Origin: Chitinophaga sp. XS-30
GTDB lineage: Bacteria; Bacteroidota; Bacteroidia; Chitinophagales; Chitinophagaceae
NCBI RefSeq assembly: GCF_008086345.1
Contig: NZ_CP043006.1
Span: 2,664,032 to 2,728,031, forward strand
Length of the DNA: 64,000 nucleotides
Direction of reading: 5' to 3'
Of the stretch, positions 52,000 through 60,675 are shown piece after piece. The notes below the pieces were generated by a model. That model saw nothing but the letters and a program-made list of their open reading frames with translations, was not told the DNA's origin and ran no database searches. Made by a program: the position numbers and the translations under genes. Numbering within the stretch: position 1 is the first letter of the stretch; every line of letters starts with the position of its first letter.

Positions 52000-53433
52000 T
52001 TATGGGTTCAGCGGCCAGTCCGGGTTGAACGCAGTGGCGGTTGGCCACAGCTGGCGCAGGTACTTATCGCTGCCTGGCAGCAATTCGTACTCGATGCCTT
52101 CGGCGGTATGCCGGATGGTTTTCTGAAAACGGGTTTCTTTGTTCAGGCGCTTCAGATCAATGACCCGCATCCCTGTGAACGCCAGTTCCCGCCTTCTTTC
52201 TTCCAGCACAAAACGCAGCACGCGTTCTGCATCATTGCCGAAGTCTTCCGGCGCAAAGACCTCATAAGCAGCCGGAGTGATCCTGTTCAATCTTAGTTTG
52301 TTGACATCGGCCAGCGCATCTCTCAGTTTATTGTCACGCGCCAGGCATTCCGCGCGGATCAGGTACATTTCCGGCACATTGAGATAGTTGCTGTAATAAT
52401 CTCCGCGCAGGAAAAGCTTCACTCCGTACCTCGACATGTAATTGAACGGCGGTGCGGGCGGCCATCCATCAGCGTAGTATAATGTCCAGCGTTTATCGTC
52501 ATCTGTAAAGAGGGCGCTCAGTTCCGGAGAGGCGCACACATCCATGCCCAGTCCGAATGGCCGGAGGAAATGCCGGGCCACGATGGTTTCGGGATTGAGC
52601 TGCCCATCCGGTATGTCCGTCCATCCCAGCGGCGCTCCCGGCACATTCGGGAAAGGCCCGGGGATAATGATATTGTAATCATTCATGTTGGCCAGTTCGC
52701 TTTGCAGGGATAGTGCGGAGTCAGCATTCTTTTTTGCATTAACGTAGTCCCCCATGAAAAGGTAAGCCCGGGCGAGCAGTGCAAACCCGCCGGCTTTGCC
52801 GGCCCTGAATTTCGTCAGTTTATTTTTCAAAGGCAGGTCAGCGATGGCGGCGTTGGCATCGCTCAGTATCTGGTCGTATACTTCCTTCACGGTATTCCTT
52901 ACAAACTTCGCATTAATGTCCGCGATCGTTGCAATGGGTATACCCGGCTCAGAGGCGGCTGTCGCGGCATCGTAATGATGCGCGTACACATTCACCAGTT
53001 GCAGGTGTTCCATCGCGCGGCCGAGGTAAGCCTCCGCGCGAACACTTTTTTTGTTGGCTTCCGATCCTTCAGTAGCCTCCATGATGTTGTTGATGATGCT
53101 GTTGTAGTAGAAGATCCTTTTATAACCCTCGCTCCACAGAAAATCATTGGCGCCCTGCTCGTACGGAGAAGAGTTGAAGGTATAGATCTGCCGGCCCCAC
53201 AACTGCTGCTTGGTGTACAGGTTGCCCGGTTCTCCTTCCGGCAGGAAAGCGTCGTCGGACAGGAGGTCCCAGAAGTAATCGCCAAAGTTCACAATGGTGC
53301 CGGAGTTGAGCATATTCTCGTAGTCGGCCACGGTTGCCGGGATGAATTTGTCTTTCGGTTTTATATCCAGAAACTTCGTGCAGCCGGATAACGTTAGTAT
53401 GCAGATGATGATATACAGATGTAGTTTCTTCAT
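52000..53433 (-). CDS. SusD/RagB-family nutrient-binding lipoprotein
   Basis: A 477-residue outer-membrane lipoprotein: MKKLHLYIIICILTLSGC with lipobox LSGC, then the family start TKFLDIKPKDKFIPATVADYENML, TPR-like helices (GRAMEHLQLVNVYAHHY, AYLFMGDYVNAKKNADSAL) and a C-terminal VLEERRRELAFTGMRVIDLKRL. It forms the lid of the SusC receptor encoded 11 bases upstream. Ligand is unknown; there are no glycoside hydrolases next to it, so peptide or other non-sugar substrates are possible. Confidence 0.92.
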   Translation of the reverse strand: MKKLHLYIIICILTLSGCTKFLDIKPKDKFIPATVADYENMLNSGTIVNFGDYFWDLLSDDAFLPEGEPGNLYTKQQLWGRQIYTFNSSPYEQGANDFLWSEGYKRIFYYNSIINNIMEATEGSEANKKSVRAEAYLGRAMEHLQLVNVYAHHYDAATAASEPGIPIATIADINAKFVRNTVKEVYDQILSDANAAIADLPLKNKLTKFRAGKAGGFALLARAYLFMGDYVNAKKNADSALSLQSELANMNDYNIIIPGPFPNVPGAPLGWTDIPDGQLNPETIVARHFLRPFGLGMDVCASPELSALFTDDDKRWTLYYADGWPPAPPFNYMSRYGVKLFLRGDYYSNYLNVPEMYLIRAECLARDNKLRDALADVNKLRLNRITPAAYEVFAPEDFGNDAERVLRFVLEERRRELAFTGMRVIDLKRLNKETRFQKTIRHTAEGIEYELLPGSDKYLRQLWPTATAFNPDWPLNP

Positions 53434-53444
53434 GATTCCTCGTT

Positions 53445-56400
53445 TTAGAATGTGATATCTATTCCGGCCATGTAAACTGGCATCACCGGCAACCTTCTGT
53501 TAGCGTACTGGCTGGCGATCTCGTAAGCCTCAGGATCGATCCCAACGGAGTTGTTCACCCAGCGGAAAGGATTTTGCACCTGCAGCGTCAGTTTGGCGGA
53601 GGAGAGTTTTTTGATGCGGGACAGCATGGGCGCAAAATTGTAGGAAAGCGCAATGTCCCTTACCTTGACAAAATCTGCTTTGAGCACATTTTGATCGGAC
53701 GCATACCAGATAAGCGTGTAATAGCTGCCGCCATTACCCTTCAGGTCTGGCGCAGGCGCCATGCCGGGAATATTTTCATCGCCGGGCTGGCGCCAGAAAT
53801 TCATGGCCCTGGCATCTACATTCCTGTTGAGGGAGCCGTAGTTAAGCGCCGGCACCACATCTCTCATCACATGACCGCCGTTGGCGATGATCATGATGCT
53901 GAGCGAAAGCTGCTTGTAGGAAAAGCTGTTGGTGAAGCCGGAAGTATATTTGGGACGCAGCGTACCGCTGTATACGAGGCCGTTGATGTCCGTCATATTC
54001 GCAACGATGGTACCGGTCTGATCGTAGTTAGTGACCACTTTTCCGGCAGCATCATATACCCTCATGGAGCCGTTGGTGGGGTCAAGTCCGGCAGACCGGA
54101 AGCTGAACACCGCGTCCATCGGGTAGCCGATACGGTTTACACCGTATCCTCCCGTGAGAACAAGGTAGGTCTCTCCGAGTGTATTGATCTCGGTCATCCT
54201 GTTCTTGTTGAAACTTATGGACAGCGTGCTGCTCCAGGTAAAGTGTTGTTTTACGATATTCCGGGTGTTGAGCGCCAGTTCGATGCCTTTGTTGTTCAGG
54301 CTGCCGTAATTGATCAGGGCGCTTGGGAATGCATTCGTAGGGTCGATGGCTTTTTCTCCCAACAGGTCTGTGGTGTTGCGGATGTAATAATCTATTGAGC
54401 CGGACACGCGGTTATTCAGCACGGTAAAGTCAATACCAACGTTAGTAGTAGCGGTGCGCTCCCATCTTAACAATTTGTTGGGCGGATAGATGATATCGGT
54501 GGCGGTGGCATTGGCTTCGGAAAAGAAGGTTGACCTTGCCTGCAGGTAAGGCCCTACCGTTCTGGCCACGTTCCCTCCGAGGCCATAAGTAGAACGGATG
54601 CTCAGGCTGTTCAGCCAACTGATATCCTTCATGAAGTCCTCTTCCGTTAACCTCCAACTGGCGCCAACAGACCACAGGGGCACATAGCGGTACCGGGGAT
54701 CGGTACCGAAGAGGTTGGAGTTGTCTATACGCACGCTGCCGGTAACATTGTATTTTCCGTTAAAGGTGTAACCGGCGTTGGCATAGGCTGAAATATACCG
54801 GTCTTCAGTATAATTGAAATTGTTATTCTGGTTGTATCTCCAGGAGAACGTGCTGGTGAGGGATTGTGTTCCCTTCAGGTTACCGAGGGCAATTTCATCT
54901 ACGGGCAGGTATTGAAGGTTGTTATCGTTGTAGCCCATTTTGAATACGGAGGTAGATGAATTTACGATGGCCCGGCGCTCCATGCCGGCGAGGGCAGACA
55001 GGTGATGTTTCGGGCTGATACGCTTGTCGTAATTCAGTTGTGCGCGGGCGGTATAGGATTTTGAGCTTCCTCTTGTTTCGAATAACCGCCCGCCGTCTGG
55101 TACATTTTTCACCAGTTCGCCGTTTATGAGTTGCGCCGCATCGTTGATCATATTTTTGGTATAATAGGAATCGGAGGCGTAGTAAGATTTACTATAGCTG
55201 CTTCCGCGCTCTGTCTGGTACTTCAGGTCCAGCGTAAGACCGCTGATTATCTTCACTGTGAAGCCCCCCTGCAGTCTGAAATAATTCGCGGAATTGGAAA
55301 AACCCGCTTTATCCAGTTCTTCGAGCGGATAAAATGTTTCGTCATACAATCCGATGCTTTTCAGCCGTTCGATCTCGTAAGGCGATTTCAGCTTGGTGAC
55401 CGGAACGGGGCTTCCATCGGGATTTCGGAAGATCTCATAGGGCATGCCGCGGTAATAGGTATCCGGGAACTCCGTACTGAATGTATTATCACGGATATTC
55501 GTAAAGGCACCTATTTCAGCGTCCAGCCATTCAAACACTTTTATCCTGTCTTTCAGCCCTATGTTGATGTCTTCAGTACGGGTACGCAACCCGTAGTCCC
55601 TGTCGCCAGTATAATTCATCATGATATTATACTGGTGAATATCGTTCCCGCCGCTAACGGAAAAAGCGTGGCGATGTTTGATGCGGCTGCGCATGAGCAG
55701 GTCTTCCACCTGGCTTTGCCCGTCTGCTTTCCTCAGATTATCCAGGATAGTATTGAGTTCCATTTCATCGATCAGGCCCTGTTCGTGGTTGTACAGCGCC
55801 TCCATGGCTTTAGGCTGGCCCGCGCGTCTGATGGCATCGTTGTAAGTGGGGTGCCACATGTTGAAGGTTTCCCGCTGCAGATCTACCATCTGGGAAGAAT
55901 TGAGCAGGTTCATGTAACCGGCATCCGGCTTGGCCGTGAAGAATGCAGTGCTGCTGTAATTGACGGTCAGCTTGCGGTTGCTGCCGTGGCGGGTAGTGAT
56001 GGAGATCACGCCGTTGGCGGCTCTGGTACCGTAAATGGAGGCTGCCGCCGCATCTTTCATCACCGTTACATTCACCACATCAGCAGGGTTGAGGAAATTC
56101 AGATCTCCTTCATACGGAAAGCCGTCTACCACATACAGCGGCCGCTGGTTACCGTAGAGTGTGGAGAGCCCGCGGATATTGACTTCCCCGTTCTGCATGA
56201 AAAGTCCTGGCACGGTACCTTCCAGCCGGTCCATAATACTGGTTTCCATTCTGGCGCCCAGGGTTTCTTCCGTGATCACGCTAAACGATCCTGTGGCCCT
56301 TTCCTTTGGAATGGACTGGTATCCGGTGTTGGCGGTAACATTCAGTTCCGTCAGCGTAGACGAGATAGCCGGCAGCACAATATTGCCGATGTTCCCCGTT

Positions 56401-57002
56401 TCCAGCATGGCGCTTGTAACAGGTATCTCTCTTGTTTTGAACCCTATAAAACTGATGCGGAGGATGTTGCCTGCCGTTACGGAAAGCGTAAAATTCCCTG
56501 TGGTGTTGGTGATGGTTGACTGGTTGGTGCCCATAACCAGTACCGTAGCGCCGATCAGGGGAACGCCCGTACTGTCCGTTACCCGCCCGGTTACCGGCGA
56601 TTCGCTTTCCGGAGACATGTTTAGCCCGGTAGCATAGACAGGTTTGCTATACAGCATGATGGTATTGTCCGCTATTTTATAATTGAACGGCTGATCTTTT
56701 ACAACCAGGTCCAGAAACCTGGCCAGCGGCATGTTCTGTACAGATACGGATACGGTGCCGGCCCGCTGCAGCAGCTCGGATTTGCCCCATACAACAAAAC
56801 CTGTCTGCTTTTTAATGGTGGCAAAGAGCTTTTTCATAGGCACATCCCTTCCGGAGAATGTGATGGATTGCGAAAATGTGCTGGCTGATACATGTAAACT
56901 AATGGCAAGAAGGAGAGTACTGGTAAATCTCATGATCCGGAGCATTTTGGTTGGGAGCCGGCACGGCAAGTCCCAACGGCTCCAATAAGCAGTTTTTTGC
57001 AT
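53445..57002 (-). CDS. SusC/RagA TonB-linked outer membrane receptor with STN domain
   Basis: A 1185-residue receptor. After the signal region an STN (secretin/TonB short N-terminal) domain spans about residues 50-120 (MKKLFATIKKQTGFVVWG... MLYSKP), then a carboxypeptidase-like domain (VTGRVTDSTGVPLIGATVLV), a plug with ERATGSFSVITEETL and the SusC signature VDGFPYEG followed by VTVMKDAAAASIYGTRAANGVI, and a 22-strand barrel. The STN domain is the contact for a FecR-type anti-sigma factor, matching the upstream sigma/FecR genes, so expression is probably ligand-induced. Confidence 0.93.
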   Translation of the reverse strand: MQKTAYWSRWDLPCRLPTKMLRIMRFTSTLLLAISLHVSASTFSQSITFSGRDVPMKKLFATIKKQTGFVVWGKSELLQRAGTVSVSVQNMPLARFLDLVVKDQPFNYKIADNTIMLYSKPVYATGLNMSPESESPVTGRVTDSTGVPLIGATVLVMGTNQSTITNTTGNFTLSVTAGNILRISFIGFKTREIPVTSAMLETGNIGNIVLPAISSTLTELNVTANTGYQSIPKERATGSFSVITEETLGARMETSIMDRLEGTVPGLFMQNGEVNIRGLSTLYGNQRPLYVVDGFPYEGDLNFLNPADVVNVTVMKDAAAASIYGTRAANGVISITTRHGSNRKLTVNYSSTAFFTAKPDAGYMNLLNSSQMVDLQRETFNMWHPTYNDAIRRAGQPKAMEALYNHEQGLIDEMELNTILDNLRKADGQSQVEDLLMRSRIKHRHAFSVSGGNDIHQYNIMMNYTGDRDYGLRTRTEDINIGLKDRIKVFEWLDAEIGAFTNIRDNTFSTEFPDTYYRGMPYEIFRNPDGSPVPVTKLKSPYEIERLKSIGLYDETFYPLEELDKAGFSNSANYFRLQGGFTVKIISGLTLDLKYQTERGSSYSKSYYASDSYYTKNMINDAAQLINGELVKNVPDGGRLFETRGSSKSYTARAQLNYDKRISPKHHLSALAGMERRAIVNSSTSVFKMGYNDNNLQYLPVDEIALGNLKGTQSLTSTFSWRYNQNNNFNYTEDRYISAYANAGYTFNGKYNVTGSVRIDNSNLFGTDPRYRYVPLWSVGASWRLTEEDFMKDISWLNSLSIRSTYGLGGNVARTVGPYLQARSTFFSEANATATDIIYPPNKLLRWERTATTNVGIDFTVLNNRVSGSIDYYIRNTTDLLGEKAIDPTNAFPSALINYGSLNNKGIELALNTRNIVKQHFTWSSTLSISFNKNRMTEINTLGETYLVLTGGYGVNRIGYPMDAVFSFRSAGLDPTNGSMRVYDAAGKVVTNYDQTGTIVANMTDINGLVYSGTLRPKYTSGFTNSFSYKQLSLSIMIIANGGHVMRDVVPALNYGSLNRNVDARAMNFWRQPGDENIPGMAPAPDLKGNGGSYYTLIWYASDQNVLKADFVKVRDIALSYNFAPMLSRIKKLSSAKLTLQVQNPFRWVNNSVGIDPEAYEIASQYANRRLPVMPVYMAGIDITF

Positions 57003-57015
57003 AGATTTGCAACGT

Positions 57016-57104
57016 TTGGTTGTTAAAGATGGAGGTCTCGAAACCCGATTTTGAATCAGCCAGCAACCTTTCCGGAAGTGTTAGCCGCACTTCCGGTTTT
57101 TTTT
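57016..57104 (+). ncRNA. Candidate antisense small RNA opposite the susC leader
   Basis: In the 163-base gap between susC and fecR (both minus strand), the plus strand has a perfect -7 box TAGATTTG at 57002-57009 and, about 60 bases further on, a textbook terminator CCGGAAGTG-TTAGCCG-CACTTCCGG with eight T (57072-57104). No plus-strand protein gene lies in between or upstream. The predicted transcript is about 90 nt and complementary to the untranslated leader of susC. No -33 element is seen. Confidence 0.55.
57072..57104 (+). terminator. Plus-strand intrinsic terminator upstream of susC
   Basis: A perfect 9-bp stem CCGGAAGTG/CACTTCCGG, 7-nt loop and eight T on the plus strand only. Both flanking genes run the other way, so it must serve an antisense transcript. 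Confidence 0.8.
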
Positions 57105-57165
57105 GCCGGTCGATTTTTTTTAATTGATTGATTTAAATGATGGCATAGTATTTCAGTTATTGTAT

Positions 57166-58365
57166 TTAAGGCATTACGATCAGGCGGCGGCCTTCTTCCA
57201 GGCGAAAATGCACATCGGACCTTTCAAGGCCGGTCAATACATCAGAGAGTTTCAGCGTTCTGCTCATCTCCCCGAAAAACAGTACATCCGGCACATTCCC
57301 TTCGTACACTACTTCCAGATCGTACCAGCGTTCCAGCTGGCGCATCATTTCCCGCAGGCCCACCCCGTCAAAATTGAAGAGGCCGTTCTTCCAGGCGATA
57401 GCTTTTTCCACGTTTGCATTTTGTGTTACGTCCATGCCAGTGCTGCCTGCCTGCACCTGGTCTCCCGGTTTTAATACCACGGCGCTGCCGGTTTCACCGG
57501 TAAGGGATATGCTCACCGCTCCTTCCACCAGTGTGGCGTAGCTGTGCTTTTCATTCGTATAGGCGTTGACATTGAATGCGGTGCCAAGCACTGCGATGTC
57601 CATTTTCCCGGCTGCTTTTAGTTTGAAGGGTTGCGATGCATTTTTGGCCACTTCAAAATAGGCTTCCCCCGTAAGTTCCACCACTCTTTCCTTTCCCGTG
57701 AATGCTACGGGGAACTGCAGGGTACTGGCGGCATTGAGCCATACTTTGGTGCCATCCGGCAGTACCACACGGAATTGCCGCCCTTTTGACGTAGTGATGG
57801 TATTATATTTCACTTCCCCTGTTCCGGGGGCTTCGGGTGTATATTGCAGCCCGTCGTTTTTCAATACGACGGCAGTGCCGTTCTGCCGGGTGATAATGCC
57901 GTTGCCGGCGCTGTCCAGCACCATCTGCGAACCGTCGCTCAATGTAAGGATAGCGCCATTTTTTCCTGGATCCACATCCAATAGCCGGGTTCCGGCGGTT
58001 ATGGAGGCTGGCTCCGGCTGACGATAACGGTTGACAAGCCAGGCGCCCGTGCCAAACAAGAGCACCACCGCAGCAGCCCATCCCCATTTATGGAGGAAAT
58101 GCACCCGCTGCGCCGGTCTGGCAACCGGGTCTGCCAATAATTTATCCGACCGCAATATCTGGTCTGCTACCTGCATCCAGCGCTGCTGATCGTAGTCGGG
58201 CAACGGTTGCGGCCGGTGTTCCTGCAGCCAGCTTTCCACCTCATCGATAGCAACGCCGGCATCATCCTGGTCAACCAGACCGGTTAATTCATTCAGTTCT
58301 TCCTCCGTGGCGGTATGTGTGGCCAGGCGGTCCAGTAAATATGCTAATCGGGCTTTTTTTTCCAT
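57166..58365 (-). CDS. FecR-family anti-sigma/sensor protein
   Basis: A 399-residue protein: an N-terminal cytoplasmic anti-sigma part (ARLAYLLDRLATHTATEEELNEL), one transmembrane helix near residue 95 (WGWAAAVVLLFGTGAWLV), the FecR domain (TITTSKGRQFRVVLPDGTKVWLNAASTLQFP, VVELTGEAYFEVAKNASQPF) and a C-terminal DUF4974 domain (NGLFNFDGVGLREMMRQLERWYDLEVVY). It relays ligand binding from the STN domain of the SusC receptor to the ECF sigma factor. Confidence 0.93.
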   Translation of the reverse strand: MEKKARLAYLLDRLATHTATEEELNELTGLVDQDDAGVAIDEVESWLQEHRPQPLPDYDQQRWMQVADQILRSDKLLADPVARPAQRVHFLHKWGWAAAVVLLFGTGAWLVNRYRQPEPASITAGTRLLDVDPGKNGAILTLSDGSQMVLDSAGNGIITRQNGTAVVLKNDGLQYTPEAPGTGEVKYNTITTSKGRQFRVVLPDGTKVWLNAASTLQFPVAFTGKERVVELTGEAYFEVAKNASQPFKLKAAGKMDIAVLGTAFNVNAYTNEKHSYATLVEGAVSISLTGETGSAVVLKPGDQVQAGSTGMDVTQNANVEKAIAWKNGLFNFDGVGLREMMRQLERWYDLEVVYEGNVPDVLFFGEMSRTLKLSDVLTGLERSDVHFRLEEGRRLIVMP

Positions 58366-58477
58366 GTAAGATGATATACAGGTAAAACGAAGGCTTTTTA
58401 TGTCCCCTATCTATACCAGACAATTGAGCGGACGATTGGTACCGAAAAAAAGCGGATTTTTTCGGGCGTTTATTTAT

Positions 58478-59077
58478 TCAGATGAATATATCTATCAATA
58501 TGGCCAGCAGCAGAGGATATCCGGCCTTTTGCAGCGTGGCGCGGATGTTTTTCAGCGCCATGACCAGCAAATTTTTTACGGTGCTGATGGCCAGGTCCAT
58601 ATGCTGGGCAATTTCACTGATGCTGAGTGCCTGTTCCCGGCTCAGGCGGTAGATCTGTTGTTGTTTTTCCGGTAATTGCTGCACGGCTTTGTTCACCAGG
58701 TCAAGCAACTGGCGGAATTCAATTATTTCCGCCACAGGCAAAGCTTTACCTGCGTTGTCTTTTTCATATCCGACGGTATGCATGACTTTGTCGCGAATGG
58801 TTTGGCGGCGGACGTAGTTCACTGCCTGGAAAAAACAGATCTTTTTGATCCAGGCGCCGGGTTGCGCCACTTCCGCAAGCTGGTCCCGCGCGACCCATAT
58901 CTTGAGAAAGGTATCCTGCACCAGGTCGTCCGCCACAGCTGCTGATCCTGTGATACGTGCCGCCATAGCCTGCAGGCGCGGGGCGTAGACCTCAAAGAGA
59001 TTCCTGAACGCAGATTCATCGCCGGCGGCAATCCGTTTATACAGGTCAGGAGCATCAATAAAATGACCGTCGTTCAA
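58478..59077 (-). CDS. ECF-type RNA polymerase sigma-70 factor
   Basis: A 199-residue sigma factor: region 2 (AFRNLFEVYAPRLQAMAARITGSAAVADDLVQDTFLKIW), region 2.4-like ICFFQAVNYVRRQ, and region 4 HTH (LPEKQQQIYRLSREQALSISEIAQHMDLAISTVKNLLVMALK). It directs transcription of the adjacent SusCD operon when released by FecR. The only in-frame start that fits is the TTG at 59075-59077, since the next ATG lies within region 2; a hydrophobic tail (LLLAILIDIFI) closes the protein. Confidence 0.9.
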   Translation of the reverse strand: MNDGHFIDAPDLYKRIAAGDESAFRNLFEVYAPRLQAMAARITGSAAVADDLVQDTFLKIWVARDQLAEVAQPGAWIKKICFFQAVNYVRRQTIRDKVMHTVGYEKDNAGKALPVAEIIEFRQLLDLVNKAVQQLPEKQQQIYRLSREQALSISEIAQHMDLAISTVKNLLVMALKNIRATLQKAGYPLLLAILIDIFI

Positions 59078-59438
59078 TGAAGCGATATTAGTTAATTAAT
59101 CTGTGTGGGGATTGAATGGTGAAAGGCTTATCGTATAAAGAGATTTTGACTGAAAGCCGGTTACCTGAAGCAACCGGACGACCATTAGCTGTACACAACT
59201 GAAGAACGAATTTCGTTAAATTCTGCCGGATATGCAATGGTTTGTTTAATGAAGGGGTTAAGGCTGGACTTCCATCGGTGAGCCGGCAATGATATGACCA
59301 TTCCTAAATAAGATGACCGGTCGCGCCCGGTCGCGGAGCTGGCGATCGAAACCGTGCCCCTGTCAATATCCGGACTCATGCCCCGGAACCGGATAAAAGA
59401 ACAGCCGGCCCGGGCCAGCTGCTCAATAGCTAAACGAT
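59078..59438. other. Intergenic region between the sigma factor gene and the Arc-like gene
   Basis: These 361 bases carry the promoter region of the minus-strand sigma factor and, at the right end, a terminator for the Arc/SPFH unit. A 64-codon minus-strand frame (59185-59379) has no recognisable domain or signal and is not called as a gene. Nothing else was recognised. Confidence 0.5.
59395..59421 (-). terminator. Intrinsic terminator after the SPFH/Arc-like unit
   Basis: On the minus strand CAGCTGGC-CCGG-GCCGGCTG (eight pairs, one G-U) is followed by TTCTTTT. It starts 18 bases after the stop of the Arc-like gene. Confidence 0.75.
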
Positions 59439-59624
59439 CTATTTCTTCTCCTCCTTTTTATCCTTTCCTTTCGGCAGCCTCCCTGCTTCCTTTAGCGCCT
59501 GGGCGATGATCCATTCCATTTGCCCGTTGACGCTCCTGAATTCATCCGCCGCCCAGCGCTCCAGCGCTTCATACGTAGCGCCATCTATCCGCAACACAAA
59601 GGATTTTTTTTCTTTTCCAGCCAT
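59439..59624 (-). CDS. Arc-like ribbon-helix-helix protein
   Basis: A 61-residue protein. KKSFVLRIDGATYEALERWAADEF followed by SVNGQMEWIIAQALKEAGR is the ribbon-helix-helix pattern of Arc/MetJ-type DNA-binding proteins, and the tail is highly basic and acidic (KGKDKKEEKK). It lies 61 bases downstream of the SPFH gene; this pairing is common in bacterial genomes. It may control the pair or bind the SPFH protein. Confidence 0.85.
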   Translation of the reverse strand: MAGKEKKSFVLRIDGATYEALERWAADEFRSVNGQMEWIIAQALKEAGRLPKGKDKKEEKK

Positions 59625-59685
59625 GAATGCTTATTGATAAAGATTTGCAGTCCTTTTATTTACCGGGATTACCGGAATCATACGC

Positions 59686-60552
59686 TTATTGATACAAAGA
59701 TCCGGTATTCAACACCGGCGTTGCTGCTTTTTCGGCGCAGAGCACTACCATGAGATTACTTACCATGGCGGCTTTCCGTTCCTCGTCCAGCGACACGATC
59801 TGTTTGCGCGATAGCTGTTCCAGCGCCATTTCCACCATGCCCACAGCACCTTCCACGATCTTGCTGCGCGCAGCCACAATAGCCGTGGCCTGCTGACGCT
59901 GCAGCATGGCGCCTGCAATCTCCGGCGCATAGGCGAGATGACTGATGCGTGCTTCCCTCACAGTGATGCCTGCTGCGAAAAGGCGGTCGTTCAGTTCCTG
60001 TTCCAGCAATTCATTTACCTTTTCTCCACCATCACGGAGCGATATTTCGGCGTTCTCGTCATTCATTCTTTCATAAGGGCAATTGGTGGCAAGATGCCGC
60101 ACCGCCGCTTCGCTCTGCACATTCACATATTGCTGGAACCCTTCCACCTCAAAAGCCGCCTTATAAGTATCGCTTACCTGCCACACGATCACCGCAGCGA
60201 TCTCGATAGGGTTCCCCATCTTGTCATTCACCTTCAATGTTTGCCCGTTCAGATTGTGTGCGCGCAAAGAAATATTCTGCGAGCGGAAAAGAGGATTCAC
60301 CCATAACAAACCATTCTGCTTCACTGTGCCAACATACTTGCCAAAGAAGGTCAGTACCCGCGAATGGTTCGGATTCACGATCATGATACCCTTGGAAATA
60401 AAAATGAACAGAAGAAAGAGAATGATCGTAGCGATGATCCACCCGCTTTCTCCCCGGGAAGTTTGTATGATGGCGTAGATGCCACCGAGGAAAGTGAGAA
60501 TGGATAAGGCAAAGGCGAGGTAACCGGATACCGGTCTGGTTATTTTTTCCAT
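59686..60552 (-). CDS. SPFH-domain (stomatin/slipin-like) membrane protein
   Basis: A 288-residue protein with two N-terminal hydrophobic segments (GYLAFALSILTFLGGIYAII, GWIIATIILFLLFIFIS), an SPFH/band 7 domain (GIMIVNPNHSRVLTFFGKYVGTVKQNGLLWVNP, VIVWQVSDTYKAAFEVEGFQQYVN), and a helical C-terminal region (MLQRQQATAIVAARSKIVEGAVGMVEMAL). SPFH proteins form membrane microdomain scaffolds. Promoted by a canonical Bacteroidetes promoter at 60588-60618. Confidence 0.9.
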   Translation of the reverse strand: MEKITRPVSGYLAFALSILTFLGGIYAIIQTSRGESGWIIATIILFLLFIFISKGIMIVNPNHSRVLTFFGKYVGTVKQNGLLWVNPLFRSQNISLRAHNLNGQTLKVNDKMGNPIEIAAVIVWQVSDTYKAAFEVEGFQQYVNVQSEAAVRHLATNCPYERMNDENAEISLRDGGEKVNELLEQELNDRLFAAGITVREARISHLAYAPEIAGAMLQRQQATAIVAARSKIVEGAVGMVEMALEQLSRKQIVSLDEERKAAMVSNLMVVLCAEKAATPVLNTGSLYQ

Positions 60553-60587
60553 GATAGGGGAATTTTAAAGTGATATCAATTTGATAT

Positions 60588-60618
60588 CAAATATAACCAT
60601 CCTTTTCTGATCCCCAAA
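60588..60618 (-). promoter_or_regulatory. Canonical Bacteroidetes promoter of the SPFH unit
   Basis: On the minus strand TTTG (60615-60618) is followed by exactly 19 bases and then TATATTTG (60588-60595), a perfect match to the -33 TTTG / -7 TAnnTTTG consensus. An inverted repeat GATATCAAATTGATATC begins within and just downstream of the -7 box and is placed to act as an operator over the transcription start. The -33 element overlaps the T-run of the upstream AraC terminator. Confidence 0.8.
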
Positions 60619-60645
60619 AAAAATCCGCGGGGAACGCCCCCGCGG
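60616..60645 (-). terminator. Intrinsic terminator of the AraC-family gene
   Basis: Minus strand: CCGCGGGG-GCGTT-CCCCGCGG then A and eight T. It lies about 30 bases after the AraC stop and abuts the promoter of the following SPFH gene. Confidence 0.88.
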
Positions 60646-60675
60646 AAAATGCCCGGTACGGCAGGCCGGTTTTAC

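Noticed and set aside
55131..56519. A 462-codon plus-strand frame opposite the SusC receptor gene
   Set aside because: It lacks domains or a signal and covers the conserved plug of SusC; long antisense frames are expected in GC-rich genes.
59185..59379. A 64-codon minus-strand frame as a small protein gene
   Set aside because: No recognisable domain, no signal, and it sits in the probable promoter region of the sigma factor gene.
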